This document shows, piece by piece, positions 52,935 to 64,000 of a stretch of DNA of 64,000 bases. The notes below the pieces were generated by a model. The model was not told the origin of the DNA. It saw only the letters and a program-made list of their open reading frames with translations, and made no database searches. The stretch is from Amblyornis subalaris (taxonomy: Eukaryota; Chordata; Aves; Passeriformes; Ptilonorhynchidae). The stretch lies in assembly GCA_018881555.1 (NCBI GenBank), contig JACAXG010000053.1, positions 2,779,210 to 2,843,209 of the forward strand. The letters are read 5' to 3'. The translations under genes were made by a program, and so were the position numbers. Within the stretch, counting starts at the first letter, position 1. The number at the start of each line of letters is the position of its first letter.

Positions 52935-55900
52935 GAAAAACAAAACCCTCCAAACCCACAAAACCACACAAGTTTTTGTGAAAATTGATTGAATTTGTTT
53001 GATCAAAATCCATGGAGGGGAAACTAGATCTCCTAGAGCAAGAAGCTGGAGAACAGAACCCAGACTGGTGAGCTGCTGGACATGAGTGAGACCACCAGGA
53101 GGGGCTTGAGGGTGGAACGGGAAAGCACAGCAAAATCAGAGAGAGAAGCAAGGTCAGGCACAGATCACAGATTTCCTGATGCCCCAAACTGCACTGGTTC
53201 TTGCATTGTCAAATGTCTGCAAAAAATCACCCTCAGGGATATCTTGGGCCCATTCCAGTGGTTAGTCTATTGAGAGAATGCCAGATTTCTATGAATTTGA
53301 CCCCACCGGCAAAGATTACACGCACTGATGATAACACACGAAGACACACACCCGCACCACATCTACCACAAAATTATGCCCTAAAAACATTCAAAGTCAC
53401 AGCAGTAATTGCTCTGAAAATCTGATTACAGCTGCCTTTCAGATGGATCTCAAATTTAACATGTAATTCTAACTTTGGTAGCTCTATGCTGTGGCTCCTT
53501 GTTTATCAAATGGAGATGTTAATACTTTGTAGGCAGCATGAAAAACAGGCTTCCCAACATTTGTGAAACACCGAGATTACACGGGAATGAGAACCAGGAT
53601 GTCTCTGTGCACTTAAAAGCTATACAGAAATGCACAACAGCAAAGGGAAAAATGAACAGTTGCATGAGTATCATCAAATGTAGCATTTCCTGGCTGTTGA
53701 CATCACAAGTTCAAGATAATTTTGTGCTCATTTCTACAAGAAATACCAGATGTCTCACAATACATAACAGACCTTACATTTGGAGTATCCTCCTAATTTA
53801 ACCTCAACTAGTCAAGTATAGATTTTCTTGAATTTTCACATTAAGGAGAGACTTTACAGAAGATAAAGTTGCCATAGAGATACATATACTCCTTTTCCTT
53901 TCCTCTCAAATATAGTTAGACACAATTAATTATTCAGTTAACCACAGAACATTTATACTTTTATATTAAATATTCCAGGGTGAGAGATATTTTTCAGGTA
54001 TGTTAAAAAAGAACTTCAATTAGTAGTAGATGGTCTAAGGAAAAAAAAAGTTAAAATCGTGAACAGAAATAATTCTGTTTTCAGTTAGGTAAAATATCAA
54101 GCAGTTAGAGCTCCTTTCCAGGTAATTCTCTATTTCCTTATCACTGTCATAGATACAGAAGGTTTTGGAGGAAAAGGAGTTATTTTGCATTTACTTTACA
54201 AGTCTACAAGGAACAAAATCCTGTGGTGGTTCACATGTATGCTCACTGAAAGGTTAGATGAATCTTCCCTTTAAAGAGATCATGTAAAAATAAAGACTAA
54301 TATTGTAACACTTTTTAATGGGAGTGAAAGCAACACAATAGTGATGAAGAGAATCCAGAGCTGTCATGCAGAATGCCATCCTCTTGACTGGCAGCTGTGG
54401 CTTGGCAATACTGAGAGATTGTGCTATTTGATTAAAACAACATCAAGATAGAATGATCTCTTCAAATTGGAGGTCAGAAACATCAGTCTCTGTTTTTTCT
54501 GCAGTTGTCAGAAGCGATACAGGGTAATTAACTAAGTCTGGAATAATGTCAGACAGGTGGTACTTTTCTTTTGAAGCAATTCATTAGGGAAGGCTTGCCA
54601 CTTGTGACATTCCCACATAAATCCTGGTGTTTGGTCTCTCCTCCATACAATTTTAAGTTGCTCCCTCAAATATGAAAATACTTTAAAGGGGACTATATAG
54701 TCTCTATCTCATGCAGCAGTTTAAAATTTCATTTGGCAAATGCTTAACAAAAAAGAAACCCAAAACCACACCTACACAGAAAAAAAGAAAGGGACACCAG
54801 TTTCCAAACTTTATGTATAAGCAGCAATTTGCAAAGTGAGAAGATGTACAGGAAATGGAGAAACTGTTATCAGAATAAGCATTGCCAGGATGAACAACAG
54901 ATTTCAACAGATCTGGCCAGTGAACAATGCCATTTGAACACCTCCATTTTATCAACTCAACTAGCTTGTCTATTCTCACTATGGTTGTAATAACACATAT
55001 TTCAACAGTGAGCAAAAATCATGACATTAATCCATAATATGTGGCGAATAATTCTAATTTTATTGCTTTATCAGTGACTTCAAATAAACTTGAAGACCAT
55101 CTATAAAACCAACCATGTAACTTAAATAAACATCATGCACTGAAAGACTCAAATGTGAAAAGCCACCAGCAAGTTGGAAAGAGAAAGGACATAGTGTCAA
55201 ATAACTTCAGTTTGCACTTTTAACTGGGTGTCTTCAAAGAAAAATAGTTTTCATTTTTCAAAATGTTATAAATTTGTTTTAAACTGAAGGGGAAGAACAA
55301 ATGCTAAAATCCAACCCAAAACCACATGAAAATGCATCTATGAAAGTGTACTTAAAACAATTTGCAGAAACCTCACTTAAAATGAATATAGTCTTTTAAG
55401 ACTCCAGGAGTCCACCTAAGGAAACTCATTAAAAGCATAAGCAGTGCTAAAGTGTCCTAAATAATTGATTGTCTATAGTACCCATACTGTCCCATCTTGC
55501 AATTAGGCATATTGAAGGTCTCATAGAATTATGGACTTGTTAGTTAGAAAGGCCAAATTTTAAAAGCTTTTACATGATGAATAAGTATTTTTAAACACTC
55601 AATTTTATTTCACAGGGTCAGGTATAGACCAAGACAGTCTACTAGACTCCCTAGCAGTATGCTTACACAAAAATTTACTCATGCTGCTGCAAATACATGT
55701 GGGGAATAAGATCATGACACCAACTCCATGTGGAGTTTTCAACAACATCCATTATAGCTTGGAAATTTAATTTCCTTTGATTTTCAATACTCATATTAAT
55801 TTACAGAGAGAAAGTATTTGATTTATAAGCAGAAGTCTTGATGCTTTACCTGAAGGTGTGTCAATTACTTAGTGTTAATTTATCTGGGGACTTTCAAGGA

Positions 55901-57225
55901 AGAACAATGTCAAAGATTCAGAAGCCCTTAATTTAGTAGATGTTCTGGTTTTATTCATGCAAAAAATAAAAATCACTGGCCATGATTTTGCACACATTTT
56001 CTCTACAAATAAATCTGTTTGACAGTAAATTACTACCATGTTAGTCAGGAAAGTCAAAGCTCTTAATTACTCTGTGCAAATGCATTTTTGCTAAGAGAAG
56101 TCACTTCCGTTGTATGGTAGCCTTCTCTTCTTGAACTGACATTCACACAACAGAATAATTCACATTATTCTCTGTAGGAGAAACTTCTTTCTGCATGTAA
56201 CAACATCTTTTGAATTTAAAAAGGACCTTAAATGTTTATCTCTAAGAACGCCAATCATCTTCTAGTGACATGGGTTTTTTTTTTTAATTCTAATTAGCGC
56301 TGTAAACTGCAAAGATACTGACAAGAAGCACTGCAGAAAAGCAGCTTAATTCATTTCGCAACAACAAAAAAAGACTTATTGATCAAGATTTTCACAAATA
56401 TTGTCACTTTGGCTTCTGGTGCAAAAGGAACTGGAAATTATGACAGCTTCAGGAGATAGCTCTGCCTTGGTTCCCAGGACNGCTTCACATCCCATATTTT
56501 TAATATGAACTTAAACAGTGAACAATTTTTTTTTCCATCAGGGTTTCAGCAATGAAAATGCTGATTTTCACCAGATCACAAAGCACCAGTATTAATCTGC
56601 TTGTGGAAAGACAGGTCAAAATGCATGCTTGCCTGTATCAGGGGACTAAGACAATCATGTGTGCTGTGCCAACCCTTTATGACAGTTATTCTCCAGAAAA
56701 AAAGTTTTGTAAACAGTATGTGCACAACATGAAAACTGAAACATTTAAGAAATAGTTACTTATATTTCATTACACTAACTGTTGGTTTCCATGACAAATG
56801 AAAGACTGCAGCAGCAAAGGTAACATATTTGCTTAGCCTTTAAGCCACAATGGTAGGCCACCTGCTGAGAGAGATTCATTAAAGCCAGCTATATAAAGCC
56901 AAGCTTATTTTCAAGCATAGCAGCAGTGTCTGAACCCTTGCATTTGCTTTCTTTGGAATTAGAATTTGGATTTGACTGCCTTCTTGGAGTCTACAAATTG
57001 TTCCTCCTAACAAGCAGATTATTTTCAAAGGAAATGGTCACCGCAGACGTTGCCATTTCTTTATCTGGATTAAAACATTTGGGTTTTTTTCCACCATCAC
57101 ATATTTGCATGTTTCTATTCTTCCAGTTTAATTTACTCTACAGCTTTTTTTCACAAGAGTTTAACTTCACAGAGGTCTTACCCAGAATGCTTCTCACATA
57201 AGTGATAGAAGTATTTTAATGATCT
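52935..57225. other. unique non-coding stretch
   Basis: No gene recognised. At 55521-55560 TCATAGAATTATGGAC resembles a degraded CR1 3' end but is too short to call. An 11-base T run lies at 56275-56285. Confidence 0.5.
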
Positions 57226-57345
57226 TATAGAATCACAAAACCATTCAAGTTGGAAAAGATCTTTAAGACCATTGAGTCCTACCATTAACCTATCCTTGCC
57301 AGGTCCACACTAAACCATGTACCTAAGCATCACATCTAGACAGCT
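57226..57345 (-). mobile_element. CR1 LINE remnant, minus strand
   Basis: Antisense CR1 text: TATAGAATCACAAAACCATT, CAAGTTGGAAAAGATCTTTA, GACCATTGAGTCCTACCATT, AACCTATCCTTGCCAGGTCC, then CTAAACCATGTACCTAAGCA. Only the last 120 bases of the element's 3' end are present, with the 3' terminus at the left. The wording differs from the copies at 6791 and 62222, so this is a different CR1 subfamily. Confidence 0.93.
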
Positions 57346-57559
57346 TTTTTTTTACACTACCTTGTCTGCAATTAAAAAGTTGGTTAAAATAGTAGGGCAG
57401 AGCACCAGTCCAATGCTCAAAATGGTAATTTGCCTTACGCTCAAGAGTAACATCCTTGGTTTTACAAGAATTTCCACTAAAACCAGGAACGAGGAAGGGC
57501 AAAGACAGGCAAGCAAAAAAAAAACAACAAATCATTTCAAGCTGGACAATTCTATGATG
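57346..57559. other. unique non-coding sequence
   Basis: AT-rich linker with an A-rich patch near 57515-57531. No recognisable content. Confidence 0.5.
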
Positions 57560-58015
57560 TTTTAAGTCCAAGTCAGTTGAGACATTGCAGACTTCCAAAT
57601 ACAGATGTCTCAGCACAAAAGTGAAGGATGGCTCCGATAGCCCTTGCACAGCGAAATACATCATGGGCAGCTGCACACACAGCAATTTCATGGGAGGCAG
57701 CAACAGCTTCTTCCAAGATGGAATATTCCTACAACATCTTGATTTCCTCACTACACGGTCTGCAAGTCAGGCCAGTTTCCCAGCAAAGCTGGTACAGGTG
57801 TCAATTCTCTTTAGGCAGCACATGGCAGATATCTGCTCTTCACCCCAGCCTGCCTGTGGCTGCTCCTCAAGAGGAGCCCCAACATCCCTCAGCTGTGCGA
57901 CACGTTTGCCAAATCAAGAGCTGTGCTGTGGCCTTCTGTGGGATATGCAGGAGAAGGATGTCTCTCACTGGTGTACAAAACAGAATCCTGTGCAAGTAAC
58001 ACAACAGAATTAAGA
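57560..58015. other. GC-richer block with overlapping open frames, unrecognised
   Basis: Two plus-strand frames (57585-58013, 142 codons; 57628-57999, 123 codons) and one minus-strand frame (57323-57751, 142 codons) overlap here. These are the longest openings in the window. None shows a domain, signal peptide or family resemblance that I know. The composition is richer in GC than its flanks, which by itself lengthens chance frames. It could be a retroposed gene relic, an unknown repeat, or an exon of a non-coding transcript. Confidence 0.3.
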
Positions 58016-59070
58016 CCCACTGCCAAAGTTATCAGCTGAAGCTAAGCAATCACCCATTCCAAGATTTTGGTAATACAGGAAATTCCTGTCTTTTTCATTC
58101 CCTGCCCAAAATCCCAAATAGGGGAGTTTACCCGCTTTTTAAACATATTTGCATTCTCTTGATGAATTTCTTCAAGCCCTCCAACACCAGCTTTTTAGAC
58201 ACCAGAGCACTCTGTATAGGCTAAGCCAAGAGTCTTCAGCTCTGAAGCAACTATTAGCTACTGCATCTAGATTTCAGGACATTTTGATTTCTTTCTTCTG
58301 ATACAGCACAATTCCCTTTTCCACGTGTCTGCAATACATAAACGTATATAATTCCTGAACATGAAGTAGAGTTCCAGGATCTCCTATATGTACCTTGTAT
58401 TTTAACACATCTTGTATAACCTTTCCTACGGACATAATGACAGAATTGGTACGACCCATCTCTTCTTTTCAAAAGTACTGAAGAACTTCAATAATAAATG
58501 AGGCAAAGCTATCTACTTGTCCTTGTTCTTCTCAGTCTAAGCATGGCTGTCTCACCTTTCTCGGTGAGCTTTTACTACCTGCAGCTCACAAAACTCATTT
58601 CTAGATCTGAATGTTTTAACAGAAGTGCTGTATTGAGCATACCTGTAATGTGTCCCCAGCTCTTAACTCTAGATAAGAAGTGCTTTATTTCACAGTGCAT
58701 CAAAATGATCAGCNGCAATTAACACCTTGGCAGGTTGTACACACACAGAGTTGGATACAATTTATATTGTGTGCACCGAGCTTGAATTCCTCTAGCTAAA
58801 GCAGAAACGAGAAGCAGAATGAAAAGATGTATATTTGAAGAAAGGAGGCACAAAAACATTAACGTTTCCACCTGAAGGCAGAAGCATCACCTGTATCAAA
58901 GACAGGAAAGGAATGTTTTCATCTTGAACCTCAATCTGATCACAAATCCAGATCTCTGTAAGTACAACAAACACATTGCAAAAGATGTAGCCAAACACAG
59001 CTTATCCAATCTGCATCAGAGATCTGCAGTGTTGCTCCTTAACATGGCTAGGAATCATTGCTGGAATAAC
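58016..59070. other. unique non-coding stretch
   Basis: No gene or transposon recognised. Frames of 60-75 codons overlap on both strands without recognisable features. Confidence 0.55.
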
Positions 59071-59212
59071 ATTACAGTATAAGTTGGAAGGGACTCTTAA
59101 AGGTCATCTAATCCAATCCCCAGGCAATGAGAAAGGACATCTTTAACTGGATCAGGTTGCTCAGAGCCCCATCCAACTTGACTTTGAACGTTTCCGAGGA
59201 CGGGGCATTCAC
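59071..59212 (-). mobile_element. CR1 LINE remnant, minus strand
   Basis: Antisense CR1 text: TATAAGTTGGAAGGGACTCT, AAAGGTCATCTAATCCAATC, GGATCAGGTTGCTCAGAGCC, CCATCCAACTTGACTTTGAA and GGACGGGGCATTCAC. The extreme 3' repeats are eroded. The text after 59212 no longer follows CR1, suggesting truncation or deletion there. No coding capacity. Confidence 0.93.
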
Positions 59213-62200
59213 AAAGAAGAAGTTTTTATCAAATAAATGACAAAAAAAAATAAAAATGCAACTTTAGACAGGCATGATTTTGCATACTCAAAACCATGCC
59301 ATTAATGAAATCAAGCATAGATAAGGGAAATTATATAATTTTAAAATCTCATCTTGAACAGCTTGCCAGCTACATACAAAATGCATCTACTTAAGTTTCT
59401 ATAAACTCACTCCAGAAAAAAAAAACTACTTGACTTAAAAAAACCAGCTCAGCTTCTCTACCTGTCCCCACACAAAATTATGCCTCAAGCTAGTAGTTAC
59501 TGTCGGCAAACAAAATGATCTATGATTAACAGCTCATTTTCTTTCTTTAAAGATTCCTGAAAAACCCTGATGTTCTCACAGTAAACAGCTGCCACTCACA
59601 ACTGCCTGCTAAAAATAAAAACAAAATACCCAATTTGCACAGATNATGGAATTTAAAGCAAAAGGAAAAGTAGGTTCAGTTTGTGGCTAAAGTTATTCCC
59701 CCACCCCAAAACACACCATAATGCAATCAATGGAGTTTTGGCACATGCTAAATACATTTTTCGATAAAGTAAGCAAAATACACCACAGTAAATCAGATGA
59801 ATAAGCACCATTCTGTGTGGCTGGCACAGAAGCAGTGGAGGCACTAAGGGGAAGGACTAGGAGCTNTTGCGCCAACAGCAGCCCACAAAGCTGCCTTTGG
59901 AGCTCAGTTCTTCCCCTGCATCCTTGTCAGCTTGAAATATACAGAGCAAAGGACAGAAATTTCCTATTATGTTGTTATATGCTTTTTAAACAAAAGCAAA
60001 ATAAAACTCTCCTTAATCTTGTTCCACAAAAATTATTGTGTTAACTTCAATACAGAGCTTTGTATAAAGCAACATATTTCATACTCTTCAGTGGTGTATA
60101 GTAGAAAGTGCAGGGATATTTTAAGCAAAAATGTTCTTGACAGCTCCTTATAAACCCTTCATTTCCTCTACCACAAAAACAAATTGCTGCCCAGAGCTAA
60201 TGCCGTCCAAAGTAAGCACATGTTCATATTTCCCTTAAAATATTCATGTATCAAATTAAATTTTGAATTTCACATGCCTTTGCCTCACTCCTGTCAGTTC
60301 TAATTACTGATTTGTTTTTGGTACCAACAGCTTATATTTGTACAGCATTCTCAATCATAAATTCTTCAAAGCAATCTGATACAGAGATCTCTCACCCACC
60401 ACTACAATGTAGATCCCGTTGGGACTGAACTTTATTCTTGGCCAATAATATTATAATTTTACAAAGAGATGAGAAACTTGGGTAAAATTCTACGGGGAAA
60501 ATTTAAACAGAGAGGACAGTTACCACAGCAGGATTCTTTGCCAGGCAATTGAGGTTAACACCCCTAACTCCTGCCAAAAAGCCATAGAACATTCAATGGC
60601 AGGAAGCAACCTTGGTTATATTCTAGCAATTTCTTATTCCAAATGATGTAATAAAATTTAATATTGGATATTCAGCATGCATCTAATGTCTCAAAGTATG
60701 AACTACTGACTTTATAGAGTATTAATATTTGCATGTACATGTGCATTCACTGACTTTACATCCACTTCCATTTTAAAAATAAATCCTTAAAGTTCATTTC
60801 ATCTGCTCAGAATTATCAAGGATAAAAGAGCACAGATAATTTGAATAATATAAATGCTAGAATTTGGTTGTAATGTCCTATGTAAATGACTGAAAAACCA
60901 TTAAAACAATGACTTTTATTCCCAACTACAGTTTTATCAGAAATATAAAGAGATGAAGCTGAGGAACTTTGCAGATGGATTCTGTTTATGGTCAAATAAC
61001 TAACTTGCATCTAATTCATACGAAATGTGGGTAAAAAGTATTGAGGAAGGTGGCGCCACATCAATTTCCCCTTATAATTTAAGACAGCAAATCAGAATGG
61101 AAAGGGGAAGAGACTACTGAAATATAACAGCCTTATGCTTTTTGCAATCCAAGTGGATTTAAGGACAATGTCGTTATGCTACCCTGGAATACTCACATTA
61201 TTAATTTATCCTCCATATTTTTCACTCCCAAACTCCTAACTCAGGCAGAAACTCCACTTTACAGACACACTTTCAGAGAAAGATATGACAATAGTGAAGG
61301 GATCAGAAACTGCATCAGTCCATACCTATGTAGTTAGCAGCCTTTTCATAAGTGTGAGCAAATAAAAAGATCCAAAACTGACACACACATAGACCCCACA
61401 ACAACAAAGCACTGATCTGAACTCAGCAAAGCTGACACATCCACACAATATACTCGATGAAAAATGGCACAAATATGATATTGCACATGGAATTTCAGGA
61501 GCCATACAAGCAGACAAACTTAGCACATAAATGATATTTTAAAAAGCATAAAAACTACTACTTAAGCTAACTTGGGAAAGCTGAGGTGTCTGTGCAGTGC
61601 TGAAAAGCTAGGAGGTAAGTTTTACTTCCATGAAACAGCTAGCAATGAGTATCTTGGAAACACAAGCTGCCAAATCTAGCACCAGGTGTAAACCAAACAA
61701 AGGACTCAGACCTGCTCGCACTGTCCGACTCCTTTATAGGTAATGACAAGACCTAAACCAAAATAAAAGGAAGTATTTATTCATAAGTAACTCATTCTTT
61801 CAGTACATGCTGCTAAATAATGTCATCCTTTCTTCTAAAAGACCAAATAAATACAGCTAAGAGATTTGTGTTTGAAGTCCATTTTCGGGTATGTAAGTGA
61901 TTTTCCCAACCTGAGGTACTGTACATCCATGCAATGCACACACTCCACTCCTCTGACTGCCCACTGGTTTTCCAAAGAATGGAAGAAGACAAAATTAAGA
62001 TAATATGAAAAAAAGCTCCAGCTTCCTTCACTTCTACATGTATAAAATCTTCTCAACTCCCACGATTTCCTCCCATGTTACCTTTTTTCCCCTTGCTACC
62101 TCAGGGTCAGAGGGAACAAACACCTTCTTGCTTCAGGGAACCGACAGAATTCACCACTCCTTCCCCCACCGGCGCTACCAAACTCTGCCATCACCTGCCA

Positions 62201-62221
62201 GAACAGGCATTCCATGGCAAT
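59213..62221. other. unique non-coding stretch
   Basis: AT-rich with no gene or transposon recognised. Frames of 60-78 codons near 61813-62293 overlap on both strands and partly run into the CR1 copy downstream. Confidence 0.55.
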
Positions 62222-62628
62222 CACAGAATCACACAGAATAAACTGAGTTGGAAGGGACCCACAAGGATCATAGAGTCCAACCCCTGGCCCTGAACAATAC
62301 AAACCCAAGAGTCACACCATGTGCCTAAGATCNTTGTCCAAATGCTTCTCGAGCTCTGTCAGGCTTGGTGCTGAGACCATTTCCCTTGGGAACCTGTTCC
62401 AGTTCTCAACCATCCTCTGGGTGAAGAATCTTTTCATAATATCCAACCTAAACCTCCGCTGACACAACTTCATGACGTTTCCTCGGGTCTTGTCACGAGT
62501 CACAGAGAGAAGAGATCAGTGCCTGCCCCTCCTCTTTGCCTCATGAGGAAGCTGTAACTGCAATGAGGTCTGACCTCAGTCTCCCCCAGGCTGAACAGAC
62601 CAAGTGACCTCAGCCACTTCTTGTAGGG
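62222..62628 (-). mobile_element. CR1 LINE retrotransposon, 3' fragment, minus strand
   Basis: It starts with CACAGAATCACACAGAATAA and continues GAGTTGGAAGGGACCCACAA, GAGTCCAACCCCTGGCCCTG, GGGAACCTGTTCCAGTTCTC, then ATCAGTGCCTGCCCCTCCTC and CTGAACAGACCAAGTGACCT. It is the same subfamily as the copy at 6791, which shares AGAGATCAGTGCCTGCCC and CTCATGAGGAAG. It is about 0.4 kb, 5'-truncated, without protein. Relative to the 6791 copy it has a short deletion near the end (CAGTCTCCCCCAGGCTGAAC here versus a longer CTCCTGCTCTCCAG form there). Confidence 0.95.
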
Positions 62629-64000
62629 CTAGAAAAATAGAGGCACCTACTCCAGGTATCCCTGACAGTAACTGATGTTTATTCTAACACAGTCTTCTTG
62701 TGATTTGCTATTTTAAAACAGCAGTCCTTTTCCGCTAATTGCGATTCAAACCATTGACAGATATGTGTTATAAAGGTCACACTGAAGCAAGGTTTAGAAT
62801 TAAGACATGAAAAAGCTAAGCTATGTCAAAAGTGAAGTGGACAGCTATTCACATGTCTATGTTTTCTCTGCAGGGTCTCACTTTTCTGGAAAGGAAGGGC
62901 TGTGCTTTGGTGATCATCATTTCCTTTGCCCAATCCACTTTTCCTTCCTCAGCAACTCCTTTCCTTTCCAACTCCCACTTGCATCCCACCTCATGTCTTA
63001 CAAATGTCTTTTTCACCACAACAGCTGTCACTCCTCCCATCACATGGACTGCACCTGAGGGATTTGCAGGAGAAACCCTCATTTTCTACCTAGAGACAAC
63101 ACCACAGAAGTGCCTGCTGCTATGAAAAAAGTGGCGAGGAAATCACAGCCTGACTCCTGCAGGCCAAATCATTGAAGAATACTAAAACATCTTTACAGAG
63201 CAGATGCAGAATTTCAACATCAAACCTATTCTCCAGAGCACTACTTTTTCTCAGGGAGTGCTGGCACTTGATTGGGAAAACTTTATGTCACCAAGGAGAA
63301 GGGAAGGCATAAAAATATAAATAAATCTTTCTTTGTCACCATGTTCTGCAAAATGGCTTAGCTGTTTTAGATGCAGAATTTTAGACACTTTAAAATAAAC
63401 AAGCAAAAGTAATCAGCCTGAAGTAGTCAAACAATCTAGAAAATGTTTCCTTGACTGGCACTGTTTTGCAAACATCGCCATAAAAATTGGAAGTACCATA
63501 CAATCAACCAAGGTGAAAGTGTGCTTATTAATATAAGAAAAGGAATTAGAATCCGACACTAATCTGGTAATATTCTCCAACCAACAACAAAAGGGGCTGT
63601 ATTAAAGTTAATATTTGAAATTGAAGTGACATTAAAGAGGGGTGAAACAGAGATGAGAAAGTGGGTTCCCACCTTCCATCCAAACTTTAATAGTTCTTTT
63701 GAAGAGAACCAACATTCAACCATTGGTATAACTATGTATTCACTTATTAAGTGGACTTAGAGCTTAAAGCCAGATGTGCTCACTTGATCATTTAATACAA
63801 CCAGCACACAGGTCATTAGGTTTCAACCACTTATCCATAAAACGAGCCAATAATTCATGCTTGGCTAAAATATAACTTTCAGAAAAGAGTTGTTATTGAA
63901 TTGAAAACACTTAAAAGTGAAAAATTTAAAACATCTCTTCATAATTTGTTTCAGTGGTTAATTATCTTTGTTGTTGAATAACAAAATAAAAAACTTTTAC
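62629..64000. other. unique non-coding stretch to window end
   Basis: A C-rich patch at 62870-63060 opens three overlapping frames (62807-63058 and 62823-63125 plus, 62849-63082 minus) with no recognisable domain. The remainder is AT-rich and empty of recognised elements. Confidence 0.5.

Noticed and set aside
52716..53187. Two minus-strand frames of 96 and 141 codons
   Set aside because: Both cross the 19-base poly(A) run, giving poly-phenylalanine, and they overlap each other in different frames. No domain is recognisable.
55521..55560. Short CR1-like 3' end (TCATAGAATTATGG...)
   Set aside because: Only about 35 bases resemble the CR1 terminus, and the following sequence does not continue as CR1. 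Too little to call.
1..64000. CRISPR arrays, operons, phage or plasmid modules
   Set aside because: No regularly spaced direct repeats, no dense gene packing, and CR1 elements show that this is vertebrate DNA.

Overview
This window reads as AT-rich, gene-free vertebrate nuclear DNA, most likely from a bird and probably a songbird. Two sequence signs support this. There are six recognisable fragments of CR1 LINE retrotransposons, the dominant avian repeat, with the typical 3' tail (TCTATGATTCT-like on the sense strand). There is also one tRNA-Ile(AAT)-derived SINE with a CR1-like tail (41777-41916), an architecture I associate from memory with the zebra finch element TguSINE1. There is no bacterial gene organisation, no CRISPR array and no operon.

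I could not support any protein-coding gene or exon. The longest open frames are 142 codons; they overlap each other on opposite strands, and none resembles a family I recognise. The window is therefore intergenic or lies inside a very long intron; the sequence alone does not decide which.

Layout. 1-6790: unique AT-rich sequence with poly(A)/poly(T) runs and a GC-richer block at 4815-5055 that may be a decayed LTR. 6791-7475: the largest CR1 copy (minus strand). 7476-15767: unique sequence with two perfect or near-perfect palindromes (8782-8805, 10043-10066) and a TAAT-rich block that may be a conserved regulatory element (11030-11430). 15768-16293: the only plus-strand CR1 copy. 16294-24600: unique, with an inverted repeat (17283-17307), an AT minisatellite (17605-17690) and an octamer/forkhead palindrome (19425-19451). 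24601-30900: ordinary sequence but dense in single ambiguous bases. 30901-41776: unique, containing a CR1 remnant (32621-32770), a purine tract (33225-33295), a CpG cluster (36920-37375) and a homeodomain-motif block (38440-38640). 41777-41916: the SINE. 41917-57225: a 15-kb stretch without recognisable elements. 57226-64000: three more minus-strand CR1 fragments separated by unique sequence.

No genes are seen to work together here, and I found no convincing new biological system. The most useful leads are the CpG cluster, the palindromes, the possible regulatory blocks and the SINE.
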